Assembly: GCA_947380905.1 (NCBI GenBank)
Contig: CANCSS010000003.1
Coordinates: 57,275-121,274 of the forward strand
Direction of reading: 5' to 3'
Length of the DNA: 64,000 bases
Origin: Chitinophagaceae bacterium
GTDB taxonomy: Bacteria; Bacteroidota; Bacteroidia; Chitinophagales; Chitinophagaceae
The position numbers were made by a program, and so were the translations under genes. Position 1 is the first letter of the stretch, and every line of letters begins with the position of its first letter. The notes beneath the pieces are model-generated. The model was not told where the DNA came from, did no database searches, and was given only the letters and a program-made list of their open reading frames with translations. This document shows, piece after piece, positions 46,001 to 55,331 of the stretch.

Positions 46001-46365
46001 ACGATTTAAAGCAATCGGTACAAACGGCCACCTATGAACAAAAAGATCCTTTGGTAATTTATAAAATGGAGGCATTTGAATTGTTTAGAAGAATGGATTT
46101 AGAAATCAATCATAAATTGGTTCAATTTTTATGTCATGCACATTTGCCTTTTGAAGAAGCAGTCAAAGAAGGGCGTCAACAAAAAACAGATTTAAGTAAG
46201 TTAAGTGCCAATCGTACCGATGACGGTGGCGAACAAGCTTACCATGATCCAAGTGCAGTAAAACAAGCGCCCGTGCAAGTGGGTCCCAAAACAGGACGCA
46301 ACGATCCTTGCCCTTGCGGAAGTGGCAAAAAATACAAAGCCTGTCATGGAAAAGATGCCGCTTAA
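43072..46365 (+). CDS. secA: protein translocase ATPase SecA
   Basis: 1097 residues, longer than E. coli SecA (901) because of insertions usual in Bacteroidota. Walker A [81 protein letters not shown] and the C-terminal zinc motif [14 protein letters not shown]. It drives Sec-dependent export. The 3' end overlaps the deoC start. Confidence 0.96.
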   Translation: [1097 protein letters not shown]

Positions 46366-47032
46366 TAAATACATCGATCATACCATTTTAAAACCTACAT
46401 GTTTAGTTTCGGACATAGAAAAATTATGCGCCGAGGCCAAGCAGTATGATTTTGCAGCCGTATGTGTGCCACCCAATTTTGTAAAATTGGCCAAAGAAAA
46501 AATAGCAGGAACCACTGTTAAAGTAGCAACGGTAATTGGATTCCCTTTTGGCTATGCTGCCACTGAAGCAAAAATTGCAGAAATTATTTTAGCCATGGTG
46601 GATGGTGCGGATGAATTGGATGTAGTAGCTAATATTTCGGCGATAAAAAATGGTGATTGGTTGGCGATAGCAGATGAAATTAATCATATACTACCCATCA
46701 TCAGGTCCAAAGGGAAAGTAGTAAAAATAATTATAGAGTCGGGGGTATTAACCGATGAGGAAATTATAAAGTGTTGTGATATTTATGGAATAGCCGGCAT
46801 TGATTATTTAAAAACATCAACCGGATATGCCGAAAAAGGAGCCAGTGTGGAAGCGGTTGCTTTATTTAGAAAATATTTACCTACTCAGGTGCAAATAAAA
46901 GCATCAGGAGGCATCCGAGATTATGCCACTGCTAAATTGATGATAGACGCAGGAGCTACGCGCATTGGATGTAGCGCAGGGGTAGCCATTGTATCTGGTG
47001 CCATCACGGATAATGTAAAAAGTAATTATTAA
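46355..47032 (+). CDS. deoC: deoxyribose-phosphate aldolase
   Basis: About 225 residues from the ATG at 46355 (MPLNKYIDHTILKPT); an ATG at 46346 is possible and the track's GTG at 46322 less so. All starts overlap the end of secA. Class I aldolase with DELDVVANI, the Schiff-base lysine in DYLKTSTGY and a second lysine in IKASGGIRDYATA. It cleaves deoxyribose-5-phosphate to glyceraldehyde-3-phosphate and acetaldehyde. Confidence 0.93.
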   Translation: MPLNKYIDHTILKPTCLVSDIEKLCAEAKQYDFAAVCVPPNFVKLAKEKIAGTTVKVATVIGFPFGYAATEAKIAEIILAMVDGADELDVVANISAIKNGDWLAIADEINHILPIIRSKGKVVKIIIESGVLTDEEIIKCCDIYGIAGIDYLKTSTGYAEKGASVEAVALFRKYLPTQVQIKASGGIRDYATAKLMIDAGATRIGCSAGVAIVSGAITDNVKSNY

Positions 47033-47045
47033 CTTTACTATTATC

Positions 47046-48227
47046 ATGTTATTAGAAAAAATAAAATCATTGGCCAAGCAGCATCAAGCTGAAAACGTTT
47101 CAATACGCAGGCACTTGCATGCGCATCCAGAGTTAAGTTACCAAGAATTTGAAACCAGTAAATATGTGCAAGCGCAATTAACGGCCATTGGAATTCCATT
47201 TACAGTCATTGCCACGACTGGTGTCTTAGGTATCATTGAAGGAAAAAATCCAAGTAAAAGAATTGTTGCCCTAAGAGCAGATATGGATGCACTTCCTATT
47301 ATCGAGGAAAATAAAATTGATTATATATCTACCAAGGAAGGTGTGATGCATGCTTGCGGTCACGATGTGCATACGACCATTTTATTAGGGGCTGCTAAAA
47401 TATTATGGAGTTTGCGTGGAGAATTTGAAGGAACGATAAAATTATTATTTCAACCAGGGGAAGAAAAAAATCCGGGTGGAGCAAGTTATATGATTCGCGA
47501 CGGTGCGCTTGCAAATCCAGTACCACAAGGCATTATAGGGTTACACGTGCATCCAGGATTGAATCTTGGCAAATTAAGTTTTAGAAAAGGACGGGTGATG
47601 GCAAGTGCGGATGAATTGTATGTTTCCATTAAAGGTCCAGGTGGACATGCTGCCACACCGCATGATACGGTAGACACCGTTGTAGTAGCTGCCCAATTGA
47701 TTACGAGTTTGCAAACCATTATTTCTCGCAATCGCAATCCGCAAAATCCATCTGTATTGTCTATCTGTTCTATACACGGTGGCAATACCACGAATGTGAT
47801 TCCAAGTGAAGTAAAATTAATGGGCACTTTTAGAGCCATGGATGAACAGTGGCGTTTTAAAGCACATGAATTAATGATGCAGCAAGCAAAAGGATTGGCT
47901 TTGGCTACTGGTGCTGAAATAGATTTTAGAGTAGACGTTGGTTATCCAACCGTAGACAACGAACCTGTTATAACAGAAGCTGCTTGGAAATTAGCAGATG
48001 CCTATATCGGTGCCACCAATGTAGAGGAAACAGAAAAGCGCATGGGGGCCGAAGATTTTGGTTATTATTCTCAAGTGATCCCAGGCTGTTTTTTTAGACT
48101 AGGCGTTCGCAACGAAGCCAAAGGCATTATACACAATGTACATACCCCACACTTTAATATAGATGAAGCAGCCATTGAAAATGGGGTAGGAATGATGGCT
48201 TGGTTAGGGGTGCAATTATTTGCATAA
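47046..48227 (+). CDS. M20 family amidohydrolase (N-acyl-amino acid type)
   Basis: 393 residues. Metal ligands in HACGHDVHTT, QPGEEKNPGGA (catalytic Glu), GLHVHP and a final HTPHFNIDE; dimerisation domain VSIKGPGGHAATPHDTVD. Family members remove acyl groups from amino acids (hippurate, indoleacetyl-amino acids, N-acetyl-diaminopimelate). No signal peptide. 13 bases after deoC. Substrate not settled. Confidence 0.88.
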   Translation: MLLEKIKSLAKQHQAENVSIRRHLHAHPELSYQEFETSKYVQAQLTAIGIPFTVIATTGVLGIIEGKNPSKRIVALRADMDALPIIEENKIDYISTKEGVMHACGHDVHTTILLGAAKILWSLRGEFEGTIKLLFQPGEEKNPGGASYMIRDGALANPVPQGIIGLHVHPGLNLGKLSFRKGRVMASADELYVSIKGPGGHAATPHDTVDTVVVAAQLITSLQTIISRNRNPQNPSVLSICSIHGGNTTNVIPSEVKLMGTFRAMDEQWRFKAHELMMQQAKGLALATGAEIDFRVDVGYPTVDNEPVITEAAWKLADAYIGATNVEETEKRMGAEDFGYYSQVIPGCFFRLGVRNEAKGIIHNVHTPHFNIDEAAIENGVGMMAWLGVQLFA

Positions 48228-48281
48228 AGCATTATATTTCAGCTAAATACAGCTCAATAAACTCATTTTGGATATATTCAG

Positions 48282-48289
48282 TAGCTTTG
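48282..48289 (+). promoter_or_regulatory. -7 element upstream of maeB
   Basis: TAGCTTTG, a full TAnnTTTG match, 38 bases before the maeB ATG. No convincing TTTG at 19-21 bases upstream. Confidence 0.45.
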
Positions 48290-48327
48290 TCTAACTCGAA
48301 AACTAACAATCGTTATAAATTTATTAC

Positions 48328-50670
48328 ATGTCTAATAAAGAAAACCTAAGAAAAGAGCAGGCTTTAGAATACCATGCCAGTGGCAGGCCAGGTAAAATTG
48401 AAGTAGTTCCTACCAAAGAAGCCAAGACGCAAAAAGATTTATCATTGGCCTATAGCCCAGGGGTGGCTATCCCTTGTACCGAGATTAAAAACAATCCAGC
48501 AGATGTATTTAAGTATACCGCGAAAGGGAATTTAGTGGGAGTGATTACGAATGGAACTGCCGTTTTAGGTTTAGGTAATATTGGTCCATTGGCAAGCAAG
48601 CCTGTGATGGAAGGGAAGGCAGTACTTTTTAAAATTTTTGCAGACATTGATGTTTTTGATATTGAAATCAACGAAACTGATCCAGATAAATTTGTAGAAA
48701 TTGTAAAATCTTTAGAACCCACATTTGGAGGTATTAATTTAGAAGACATTAAAGCCCCAGAATGTTTTTACATCGAGAAAAAGTTAAAGGAGTCCATGTC
48801 TATACCTGTGATGCACGATGACCAGCATGGTACTGCAATTATAAGTAGCGCAGCTCTTTTGAATGCATTAGAATTACAAAAGAAAAAAATTGATAAAGTT
48901 AAGTTCGTTGTTAGTGGTGCAGGTGCTGCTGCGATGGCTTGTATTAAATTGTACGTGGCCTTGGGTGCTAGATATGAAAATTTTATTTTGTTTGATAAAG
49001 ATGGTGTGTTGCATACTGGAAGAACCGATTTAGGAGAAGATAGAAAACCATTTGCGATAAAGTCGGATAGCATGACCTTGTTGCAAGCATTTAAAACTGC
49101 CGATGTATTTTTAGGATTGAGTGTAGGGAATATTATTTCTGCAGACATGATTTTATCGATGCCAAAAAATCCAATTGTTTTTGCTTTGGCGAATCCCGAT
49201 CCTGAAATAGATTATGATGCAGCAACTGCGGTTAGAAAAGATATTATTATGGCAACTGGGAGATCCGATTATCCTAACCAAGTAAACAATGTATTGGGCT
49301 TCCCTTATATTTTTAGAGGGGCCTTAGATGTTCGCGCAAAATCTATCAACGAAGCTATGAAATTGGCTGCTGTAAACGCTTTGGCTGAACTGGCCAAATC
49401 GGCGGTGCCTGATTTAGTGAACATGGCTTACAATCAACAAAATTTATGTTTTGGACCTGAGTATATAATTCCAAAACCTTTAGATCCGAGATTGTTAAGC
49501 ACTTTGGCGCCAGCCGTAGCTAAAGCTGCGGTAGCATCAGGTGTTGCGCAACAAACCATCTCTAATTGGGAGGAATATGAATTACAATTAAATAAAAGAT
49601 TGGGATTAGACAATCAGTTAATGCGTTTAATTAGCAACAAAGCAAGACGTGATCCAAAGCGATTGGTATTCTCTGATGCAGAAAATATTAAAATTTTAAA
49701 AGCGGCAAGCATTGTGTATGACGACGGCATTGCCTATCCAATTTTATTAGGCAATGAGGCAAGAATAAAAAATATTGCAGCTGCCAATAATATAGACATT
49801 AGCGATTTGCCAATTATCGATGTACGAAGCGATGAGATGGAAGCGAAGCGTGAATTTTTTGGATCGGTATTGTTTCAAAAAAGACAACGTAAAGGGATTA
49901 ATAAATATGAGAGCTTAAAATTAATGCGTACGCAAAATTATTTTGGTGCTATGATGGTAGAGACTGGAGAAGCCGATGCAATGTTATCTGGTTTAACGCG
50001 TAATTATGCCGATGGTATTAAACCAGCCTTGCATATTATAGGAACAGAAGAAGGCGTGAAGAAAATTGCAGGTATGTATTTGTTGCTTACCAAAAAAGGA
50101 CCCTTATTTTTAGCAGATACCACCATCAATATCAATCCTACTGCCGAAGAGTTGGCTGACATTGCTTTATTGGTTGCGAAGGAAGTACGTAATTTTAATT
50201 TAGAGCCAAGAATTGCCATGTTGAGTTATTCAAATTTTGGAAGCAGCGATACGCCGGAAGCTAGAATGATGGCAGAAGCTACCAGAATCATCAAGCAACG
50301 CAATCCGTCCTTAATTGTAGACGGAGAAATGCAAGGGATGATGGCTTTCAATAAAGAAATATTAAGAGACAATTATCCTTTTAGCGATTTGGTCAATGCC
50401 GATGTGAATGTATTGATATTCCCGAATTTAACTGCAGGAAATATTGCTTATCATTTATTAAAAGAAATCGGAGGCGTTGATATTATTGGTCCGATTTTAT
50501 TAGGATTGAAAAAGCCTGTCAATGTATTACAGCTAGGTTCTGGAGTAAGAAATATTATCAATATGGCTACGGTGGCAGTGGTAGATGCACAATTAAAGAC
50601 TAGGGTAGACACCGATACCGAAGTGCAAAGAGTAAGTTGGTGGAATCGAATGAAAAAGAGAAAGAAATAG
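48328..50670 (+). CDS. maeB: NADP-dependent malic enzyme with phosphotransacetylase-like domain
   Basis: 780 residues: malic N-terminal domain with [10 protein letters not shown] and [24 protein letters not shown](P)-binding domain with [16 protein letters not shown], then from about residue 430 a phosphotransacetylase-like domain ([34 protein letters not shown]). This is the MaeB architecture; the C-terminal domain is regulatory and usually not catalytic. It converts malate to pyruvate, CO2 and NADPH. It leads maeB-mlaE-MBL. Confidence 0.94.
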   Translation: MSNKENLRKEQALEYHASGRPGKIEVVPTKEAKTQKDLSLAYSPGVAIPCTEIKNNPADVFKYTAKGNLVGVITNGTAVLGLGNIGPLASKPVMEGKAVLFKIFADIDVFDIEINETDPDKFVEIVKSLEPTFGGINLEDIKAPECFYIEKKLKESMSIPVMHDDQHGTAIISSAALLNALELQKKKIDKVKFVVSGAGAAAMACIKLYVALGARYENFILFDKDGVLHTGRTDLGEDRKPFAIKSDSMTLLQAFKTADVFLGLSVGNIISADMILSMPKNPIVFALANPDPEIDYDAATAVRKDIIMATGRSDYPNQVNNVLGFPYIFRGALDVRAKSINEAMKLAAVNALAELAKSAVPDLVNMAYNQQNLCFGPEYIIPKPLDPRLLSTLAPAVAKAAVASGVAQQTISNWEEYELQLNKRLGLDNQLMRLISNKARRDPKRLVFSDAENIKILKAASIVYDDGIAYPILLGNEARIKNIAAANNIDISDLPIIDVRSDEMEAKREFFGSVLFQKRQRKGINKYESLKLMRTQNYFGAMMVETGEADAMLSGLTRNYADGIKPALHIIGTEEGVKKIAGMYLLLTKKGPLFLADTTININPTAEELADIALLVAKEVRNFNLEPRIAMLSYSNFGSSDTPEARMMAEATRIIKQRNPSLIVDGEMQGMMAFNKEILRDNYPFSDLVNADVNVLIFPNLTAGNIAYHLLKEIGGVDIIGPILLGLKKPVNVLQLGSGVRNIINMATVAVVDAQLKTRVDTDTEVQRVSWWNRMKKRKK

Positions 50671-50684
50671 GCTAATTTTGTGGT

Positions 50685-51422
50685 ATGAATATTTTCACCC
50701 ATTTTGGGAACTACCTTTTAATGTTAAAAGGAATGTTTACTTCGGCCGAAAACAAAAAAATGTTTTGGAAGGAGTACATTAAGCAATGTGTGGACATTGG
50801 TTTTGGCTCTTTACCCATTGTGGTCATTATCTCTTTTTTTCTGGGTGCAGTTATTACAGTACAAACAGCAGCACAATTTGTAAACCCCTTAATTCCTATT
50901 ACTACCGTAGGTATTGTAGTACGCGATAGTATGTTGCTTGAATTTGCTCCTTCTTTTTTAAGTATTGTTTTAGCCGGTGTGGTAGGCAGTAAAATTGCAA
51001 GTGAATTAGGCAATATGCGCATCAGCGAGCAAATAGACGCATTGGAAATTATGGGCATCAATACTAAGAACTATTTAATCTTACCTAAAATATTAGCTTG
51101 TTTTACGATTGTACCTTTACTCGTTGGAATATCTGCTGTCATTGGTGTTTGGGGTGGTTATTTAGTGGGTGGATTAACCGGGTCGGTAGCTCCTGAAGTT
51201 TTTATTATGGGTATTAGAAAAGGCTTTGATGCGAATTATGGTATGATTGCATTTTACAAATCGTTTATTTTCTCATTTATCATCAGCACGGTGCCTTGTT
51301 ATTTTGGCTACTATGTAAAAGGGGGCGCTTTAGAAATTGGTAAAGCAGGAACACAAGCAGTAGTTGTAAGTTGTATCCTTATCTTAATTGCAGACTATTT
51401 AGTGGCTGCCATCGCAATTTAA
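50685..51422 (+). CDS. ABC transporter permease, MlaE type
   Basis: 245 residues, 5-6 membrane segments. MlaE signatures: GFGSLPIVVIISFFLGAV, REFAPSFLSIVLAGVVGSKIASELGNMRISEQIDALEIMGI (here beginning LEFAP) and PKILACFTIVPLL. Works with an MlaF-type ATPase in intermembrane lipid transport; the only candidate here is at 39241-40020. 14 bases after maeB. Confidence 0.9.
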   Translation: MNIFTHFGNYLLMLKGMFTSAENKKMFWKEYIKQCVDIGFGSLPIVVIISFFLGAVITVQTAAQFVNPLIPITTVGIVVRDSMLLEFAPSFLSIVLAGVVGSKIASELGNMRISEQIDALEIMGINTKNYLILPKILACFTIVPLLVGISAVIGVWGGYLVGGLTGSVAPEVFIMGIRKGFDANYGMIAFYKSFIFSFIISTVPCYFGYYVKGGALEIGKAGTQAVVVSCILILIADYLVAAIAI

Positions 51423-51450
51423 ACTAACTTTAGTATACTAAAATTATCAA

Positions 51451-52854
51451 ATGAAAATAAGTTTTCATGGTGCTGCACGTACTGTTACAGGGTCTAAACA
51501 TTTGGTTCAATTAAATAACGGAGAAAATTTTTTATTGGACTGTGGTTTGTTTCAAGGAATGGGAAGAGACACCGATTCTTTGAATGCTACATTTGGTTTT
51601 GATGCTACTAAAGTAAATTATGTGATTCTTTCGCATGCGCATATTGATCATTCGGGGTTGCTTCCAAAATTAGCCAAGGAAGGTTTTACAGGAAATATTT
51701 ATTGTACGCCAGGTACCAAAGCCCTTGTTGAAATTTTATTGGAAGATTCTGCGATGATACAAAGAGATGATGCTAAGTATGGCAACAAACGCAGAGCCAA
51801 GCAGGGCTTGCCTCCTATTGAACCCTTGTATGACATGGACGATGTAAATATTGTATTACCATTATTAAAGGCAGTGGAATATGATGTGCTTACTAAAATT
51901 TCTGATTCCGTTGAATTGTTGTATACCGATGCAGGGCATATTATAGGTAGTGCTGCTGTAAGTTTAAAAATTAAAGAAGCAGGCACTACCCAAACCCTTA
52001 CTTTTAGTGGAGATGTGGGGAGGTATCGAGATATGATATTGCGTTCGCCTGCTAAGTTTCCAGCGGCAGATACTATTATTATTGAAAGCACCTATGGTGA
52101 TAAATTACACGACTTAATACATACGACGCCTGATGATATATTAAAGTGGATTGAAAAAACTTGTGTGGAACAAAAAGGAAATTTAATCATACCTGCTTTT
52201 AGTGTAGGTCGTACCCAAGAAATATTGTTTGAACTCAATCAGTTGTCCTTGGAAAAGAGATTGCCACATATTCCTGTGTATGTAGATAGTCCATTGAGTA
52301 TTGAAGCCACCGATGTGGTAAAAATGTTCCCGAAGTATTTTAATAAAAAAATTCAAAAAATATTAGAGGTAGATGATGATCCATTTGATTTTGAGGGCTT
52401 GCGTTATATTAAATCGGTAGAAGAAAGCAAAGCCTTGAATGAGGACTTGCATCCGAAAGTAATTATATCTGCTTCTGGCATGGCCGATGCAGGAAGGGTA
52501 AAGCACCATATTAAAAACAATATTAGCAATCCAAAAAATACGATTTTATTAGTAGGCTATTGTGAGCCGCATTCTTTAGGTGGAAGATTAATGAATGGCG
52601 CTAAGGTTGTAAAAATATATAGCGAAGAATACCAGGTAATTGCTACAGTAGGTTCTATCAGAAGCATGAGTGCGCATGCCGATTACGAGGATTTGATGCA
52701 ATTTCTAGGCTGTCAAAATCCTGAATTAGTAAAACAAATATTTGTAGTGCATGGAGAGGCCGAAGTGCAGGATCATTTTGCAGAAAGATTGCGTAAGAAA
52801 GGGTTTAAAGAAGTAGTTGTTCCTGAAATGCACGAGACCGTTACCATTTTATAA
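51451..52854 (+). CDS. MBL-fold beta-CASP hydrolase (RNA-processing type)
   Basis: 467 residues. Metallo-beta-lactamase motif HAHIDHSGLL, further ligands in DAGHIIGSAA and FSGDVGRY; beta-CASP domain with PAFSVGRTQEILFEL, SPLSIEATDV, ISASGMADAGRVKHHIKNN; C-terminal zinc-dependent RNA-specificity part with SMSAHADYEDL and VVHGEAE. Related to CPSF73/RNase-J-like ribonucleases, so an RNase is likely, though the exact RNA substrate is unknown. Confidence 0.9.
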   Translation: MKISFHGAARTVTGSKHLVQLNNGENFLLDCGLFQGMGRDTDSLNATFGFDATKVNYVILSHAHIDHSGLLPKLAKEGFTGNIYCTPGTKALVEILLEDSAMIQRDDAKYGNKRRAKQGLPPIEPLYDMDDVNIVLPLLKAVEYDVLTKISDSVELLYTDAGHIIGSAAVSLKIKEAGTTQTLTFSGDVGRYRDMILRSPAKFPAADTIIIESTYGDKLHDLIHTTPDDILKWIEKTCVEQKGNLIIPAFSVGRTQEILFELNQLSLEKRLPHIPVYVDSPLSIEATDVVKMFPKYFNKKIQKILEVDDDPFDFEGLRYIKSVEESKALNEDLHPKVIISASGMADAGRVKHHIKNNISNPKNTILLVGYCEPHSLGGRLMNGAKVVKIYSEEYQVIATVGSIRSMSAHADYEDLMQFLGCQNPELVKQIFVVHGEAEVQDHFAERLRKKGFKEVVVPEMHETVTIL

Positions 52855-52939
52855 GAATAGATTTAGCCTAATATCATAAGGTAATGTTTAATGCAGTCTC
52901 TTTTATATTGAATGAAAATAATAGCCTTTTAACTCTAGA

Positions 52940-53692
52940 TTAGAACAGCGTTTGTGATGTGAATATTTTATAATCTACTTTTTCGCAAGGGGTAGTGCTT
53001 TGTTGAAAATTCTTTGCAACCGTATGCGCTTTCATTTTACTGTCTTCTAATTGATGTTTGGCTAATTCAAGTATTTGGGCATCATTTAAATTTTCATTTA
53101 GCCAGCTATTGGCTAAATTCTCATTTAAAATAGTAGGCATTCTCTTTTTTACATTGTGAATCTTACTCATTAACTCATTGGCTTCGGTGGTGATGATACC
53201 AAAACTATGTTTTACTTCATTTGTATTTTGATTGGTCCAAGTATTCCAAACCCCAGCGATATAAAATAGGGGTAGATTGTTGATAGCAATACAATGAGGA
53301 TATTTTTCTTTTTCAATTTGCTGCCATTCAAAAAAATGAGAGGCCAATACTAAGCAACGATGGGTATGAATGGTGGACTGTGCTACTTTGTTAGTGAGAA
53401 GGGTTTCGGCTTTAATATTTAGGGTTGTATATTTTTTTCTTGATTCTATTAATTCTTTTTCATTTCGCACCCAATTCGGAATCAATTCCCAATGCATTAA
53501 TCCAGGTCTTAGGATGCTATTATATGTGTTATCAGGTCCTTTTTTTTCTTGGGTCTCCTTAAAAATAACTGGCCAATGGTCATAGGCAAAACCAGATTGA
53601 ACTGGAATGTCAATAGCATCTAAATCCAATACAGCATTCCCTATTTTAATAGTTTGCTTTTTAGTAATTTTAATGCCAATGACGTAGCACAT
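52940..53692 (-). CDS. SOS response-associated peptidase (YedK/HMCES family)
   Basis: 250 residues. Catalytic Cys-2 directly after the start Met (MCYVIG), NIKAET with the conserved Asn/Glu stretch, LMHWELIPNW, HRCLVLASHFFEWQ (active-site Glu) and KKRMPTILNE. The family forms a thiazolidine crosslink with abasic sites in single-stranded DNA, protecting them. The start must be exact because Cys-2 becomes the N-terminus. No SOS box was identified. Confidence 0.9.
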   Translation of the reverse strand: MCYVIGIKITKKQTIKIGNAVLDLDAIDIPVQSGFAYDHWPVIFKETQEKKGPDNTYNSILRPGLMHWELIPNWVRNEKELIESRKKYTTLNIKAETLLTNKVAQSTIHTHRCLVLASHFFEWQQIEKEKYPHCIAINNLPLFYIAGVWNTWTNQNTNEVKHSFGIITTEANELMSKIHNVKKRMPTILNENLANSWLNENLNDAQILELAKHQLEDSKMKAHTVAKNFQQSTTPCEKVDYKIFTSQTLF

Positions 53693-53792
53693 AGTGTTAG
53701 TTTATAATCTACCCTGTAATTTAAGAATTTAAATATAAAAATTTTGCCCCAATTCCTTTTTTAACTTATTTTCAATTTAAATACACAATAAT

Positions 53793-54632
53793 ATGTTACA
53801 TTCAATAGGTACTTGTTTGTGGTTGGATGGAAAAGCAAGAGAAGCGGCTCATTTTTATAAAGATGTTTTTGGCGATGTAGCCATTGTTTCTGAAAACCCG
53901 ATGGCGGTGGTGTACAACATATATGGTCGCCGTTTTATGAATTTAAATGGCGGTCCAGGCTACCCAATTAATCCATCCATTTCGTTTTTTATTAGTGTTG
54001 ATAGCGAGGCAGAGATGGATGCCATATGGGAGAGGCTAAATGTTGATGGTAAAATATTAATGCCTCTAAATAAATATCCTTGGAGTGAAAAATATGGATG
54101 GTGTGCCGATAGGTATGGAGTGAATTGGCAATTAATGTTAGGACATAAGAGCTTAACTAAGGTGATGCCTAGTTTATTGTTTACAGGTAATCAAAATGGA
54201 AATGCAAGACAAGCCATTGAATATTATTCAAGTTTATTCACTAATTCAAACACCGTTCAAATAGATACTTATCAAAAAGGGGAGCCTGATACAGAAGGAA
54301 ATATTAAATATGCGCAGTTTGAATTGGATAACCTTTCATTTGGAGCGATGGATAGTTCGGCCCCACATCAGTTTAGTTTTAATGAAGGTGTTTCTTTTAT
54401 AATTACAGTAGATACTCAAGAAGAGATAGATAATTATTGGAATTATTTAGTGAAAGAGGGAGCCCCTGGAAGATGCGGATGGTTAAAAGATAAATTCGGA
54501 GTGAGTTGGCAAATTGTTCCAACTATACTTGGAAAACTAATGACCAATCCAGTAACAGCGCCCAAAGCCACTTATGCATTTTTACAAATGTCTAAATTTA
54601 TCATCGCCGATTTAGAGAAGGCGGTGGAATAA
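53793..54632 (+). CDS. two-domain VOC (PhnB-like) protein
   Basis: 279 residues with two tandem glyoxalase/VOC domains of PhnB/3-demethylubiquinone-methyltransferase type: CLWLDGKAREAAHFYKDVFG in the first, LLFTGNQNGNARQAIEYYSSLF in the second, each ending in DRYGVNWQL or DKFGVSWQIV. The metal site appears only partly conserved. Function unknown; such proteins are often mis-annotated as methyltransferases. Confidence 0.85.
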   Translation: MLHSIGTCLWLDGKAREAAHFYKDVFGDVAIVSENPMAVVYNIYGRRFMNLNGGPGYPINPSISFFISVDSEAEMDAIWERLNVDGKILMPLNKYPWSEKYGWCADRYGVNWQLMLGHKSLTKVMPSLLFTGNQNGNARQAIEYYSSLFTNSNTVQIDTYQKGEPDTEGNIKYAQFELDNLSFGAMDSSAPHQFSFNEGVSFIITVDTQEEIDNYWNYLVKEGAPGRCGWLKDKFGVSWQIVPTILGKLMTNPVTAPKATYAFLQMSKFIIADLEKAVE

Positions 54633-54697
54633 ATCTTATTACTTATCTAGGAAATGAATATTTAATTCAAGCTTGGCGTTAAATCCAATTAATAAAC

Positions 54698-54726
54698 TCA
54701 GTTGTCAAGGAATACTTGATAACTGA
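54698..54726. terminator. 12-bp hairpin between the convergent VOC and higA genes
   Basis: TCAGTTGTCAAG-GAATA-CTTGATAACTGA pairs over 12 bases with one G-T wobble. It is 20 bases past the higA stop (minus strand) and 66 past the VOC stop. T-runs are weak on both sides, so it could serve as a bidirectional terminator or a stability hairpin. Confidence 0.5.
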
Positions 54727-54746
54727 AACAACTTGGTAATGATTTC

Positions 54747-55040
54747 TTAATTCGGCGAATATCTTTTAATAAGCTTTAGGTCAGACCCTTTTAGCAATAG
54801 TTCTTCTTCAATGTCAAAATCGTTTTGAAGGCCCAGCCAGAAATTGGGGCTATTGCCAAAATATTTTGAAAGCCTCAGGGCAGTATCTGCAGTAATACTT
54901 CTATTACCTTTTAATATTTCAGAAATTCTAGTTTGTGGAATAAGGGTTGCTTTACAAAGCTTATAAGCTGTAACATTTAAAGGTATTAGAAACTCTTCCC
55001 TTAGTATATCTCCTGGATGAATATTTTTTAATTTTTTCAT
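54747..55040 (-). CDS. higA: HigA-family antitoxin (XRE helix-turn-helix)
   Basis: 97 residues. Starts with the HigA-type KNIHPGDILREEFLIPLNVTAY, then the helix-turn-helix KATLIPQTRISEILKGNRSI and ADTALRLSKYFGNSPNFWLGLQNDFD. It neutralises the toxin encoded 9 bases upstream and probably represses the operon through the dyad at the promoter. Toxin-first order is typical of higBA. Confidence 0.92.
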   Translation of the reverse strand: MKKLKNIHPGDILREEFLIPLNVTAYKLCKATLIPQTRISEILKGNRSITADTALRLSKYFGNSPNFWLGLQNDFDIEEELLLKGSDLKLIKRYSPN

Positions 55041-55049
55041 AATGTCTTT

Positions 55050-55331
55050 TTAATGATAATCAATGATTTCAACTTCTTCAGCATTATCATTACTCCAGAT
55101 AAAGATTATTCTCCATCTATTATTTATTCTTATTGAGTAATATCCTGACAAATAACCTTTCAATTTCTCTAAGTGGTTAGATGGTGGTATTGATAAGTCT
55201 ACTAAATTCTCTGATCTATGTAGCATTCTCAATTTTCTTCTTGCTATTTCTTGAATGGCTATTGGCAATTTCATTGACATTTCGCCATTCCAAATCTTTA
55301 GGGTTGCTTTGTTTCCAAAACTAAGTATCAT
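55050..55331 (-). CDS. higB: HigB-type toxin (RelE/ParE superfamily)
   Basis: 93 residues. ILSFGNKATLKIWNG at the N-terminus, then IQEIARRKLRMLHRSENLVDL, PPSNHLEKLKGYLSGYYSIRINNRWRIIF and EVEIIDYH at the end: the HigB/RelE plasmid-maintenance toxin family, a ribosome-dependent mRNA endonuclease. The conserved basic/aromatic residues (Arg in INNRWRI, Tyr-His end) are intact, so it looks functional. Confidence 0.92.
   Translation of the reverse strand: MILSFGNKATLKIWNGEMSMKLPIAIQEIARRKLRMLHRSENLVDLSIPPSNHLEKLKGYLSGYYSIRINNRWRIIFIWSNDNAEEVEIIDYH

Noticed and set aside
51699-52091. 130-residue minus-strand ORF
   Set aside because: Antisense to the beta-CASP hydrolase, which is full length with all motifs.
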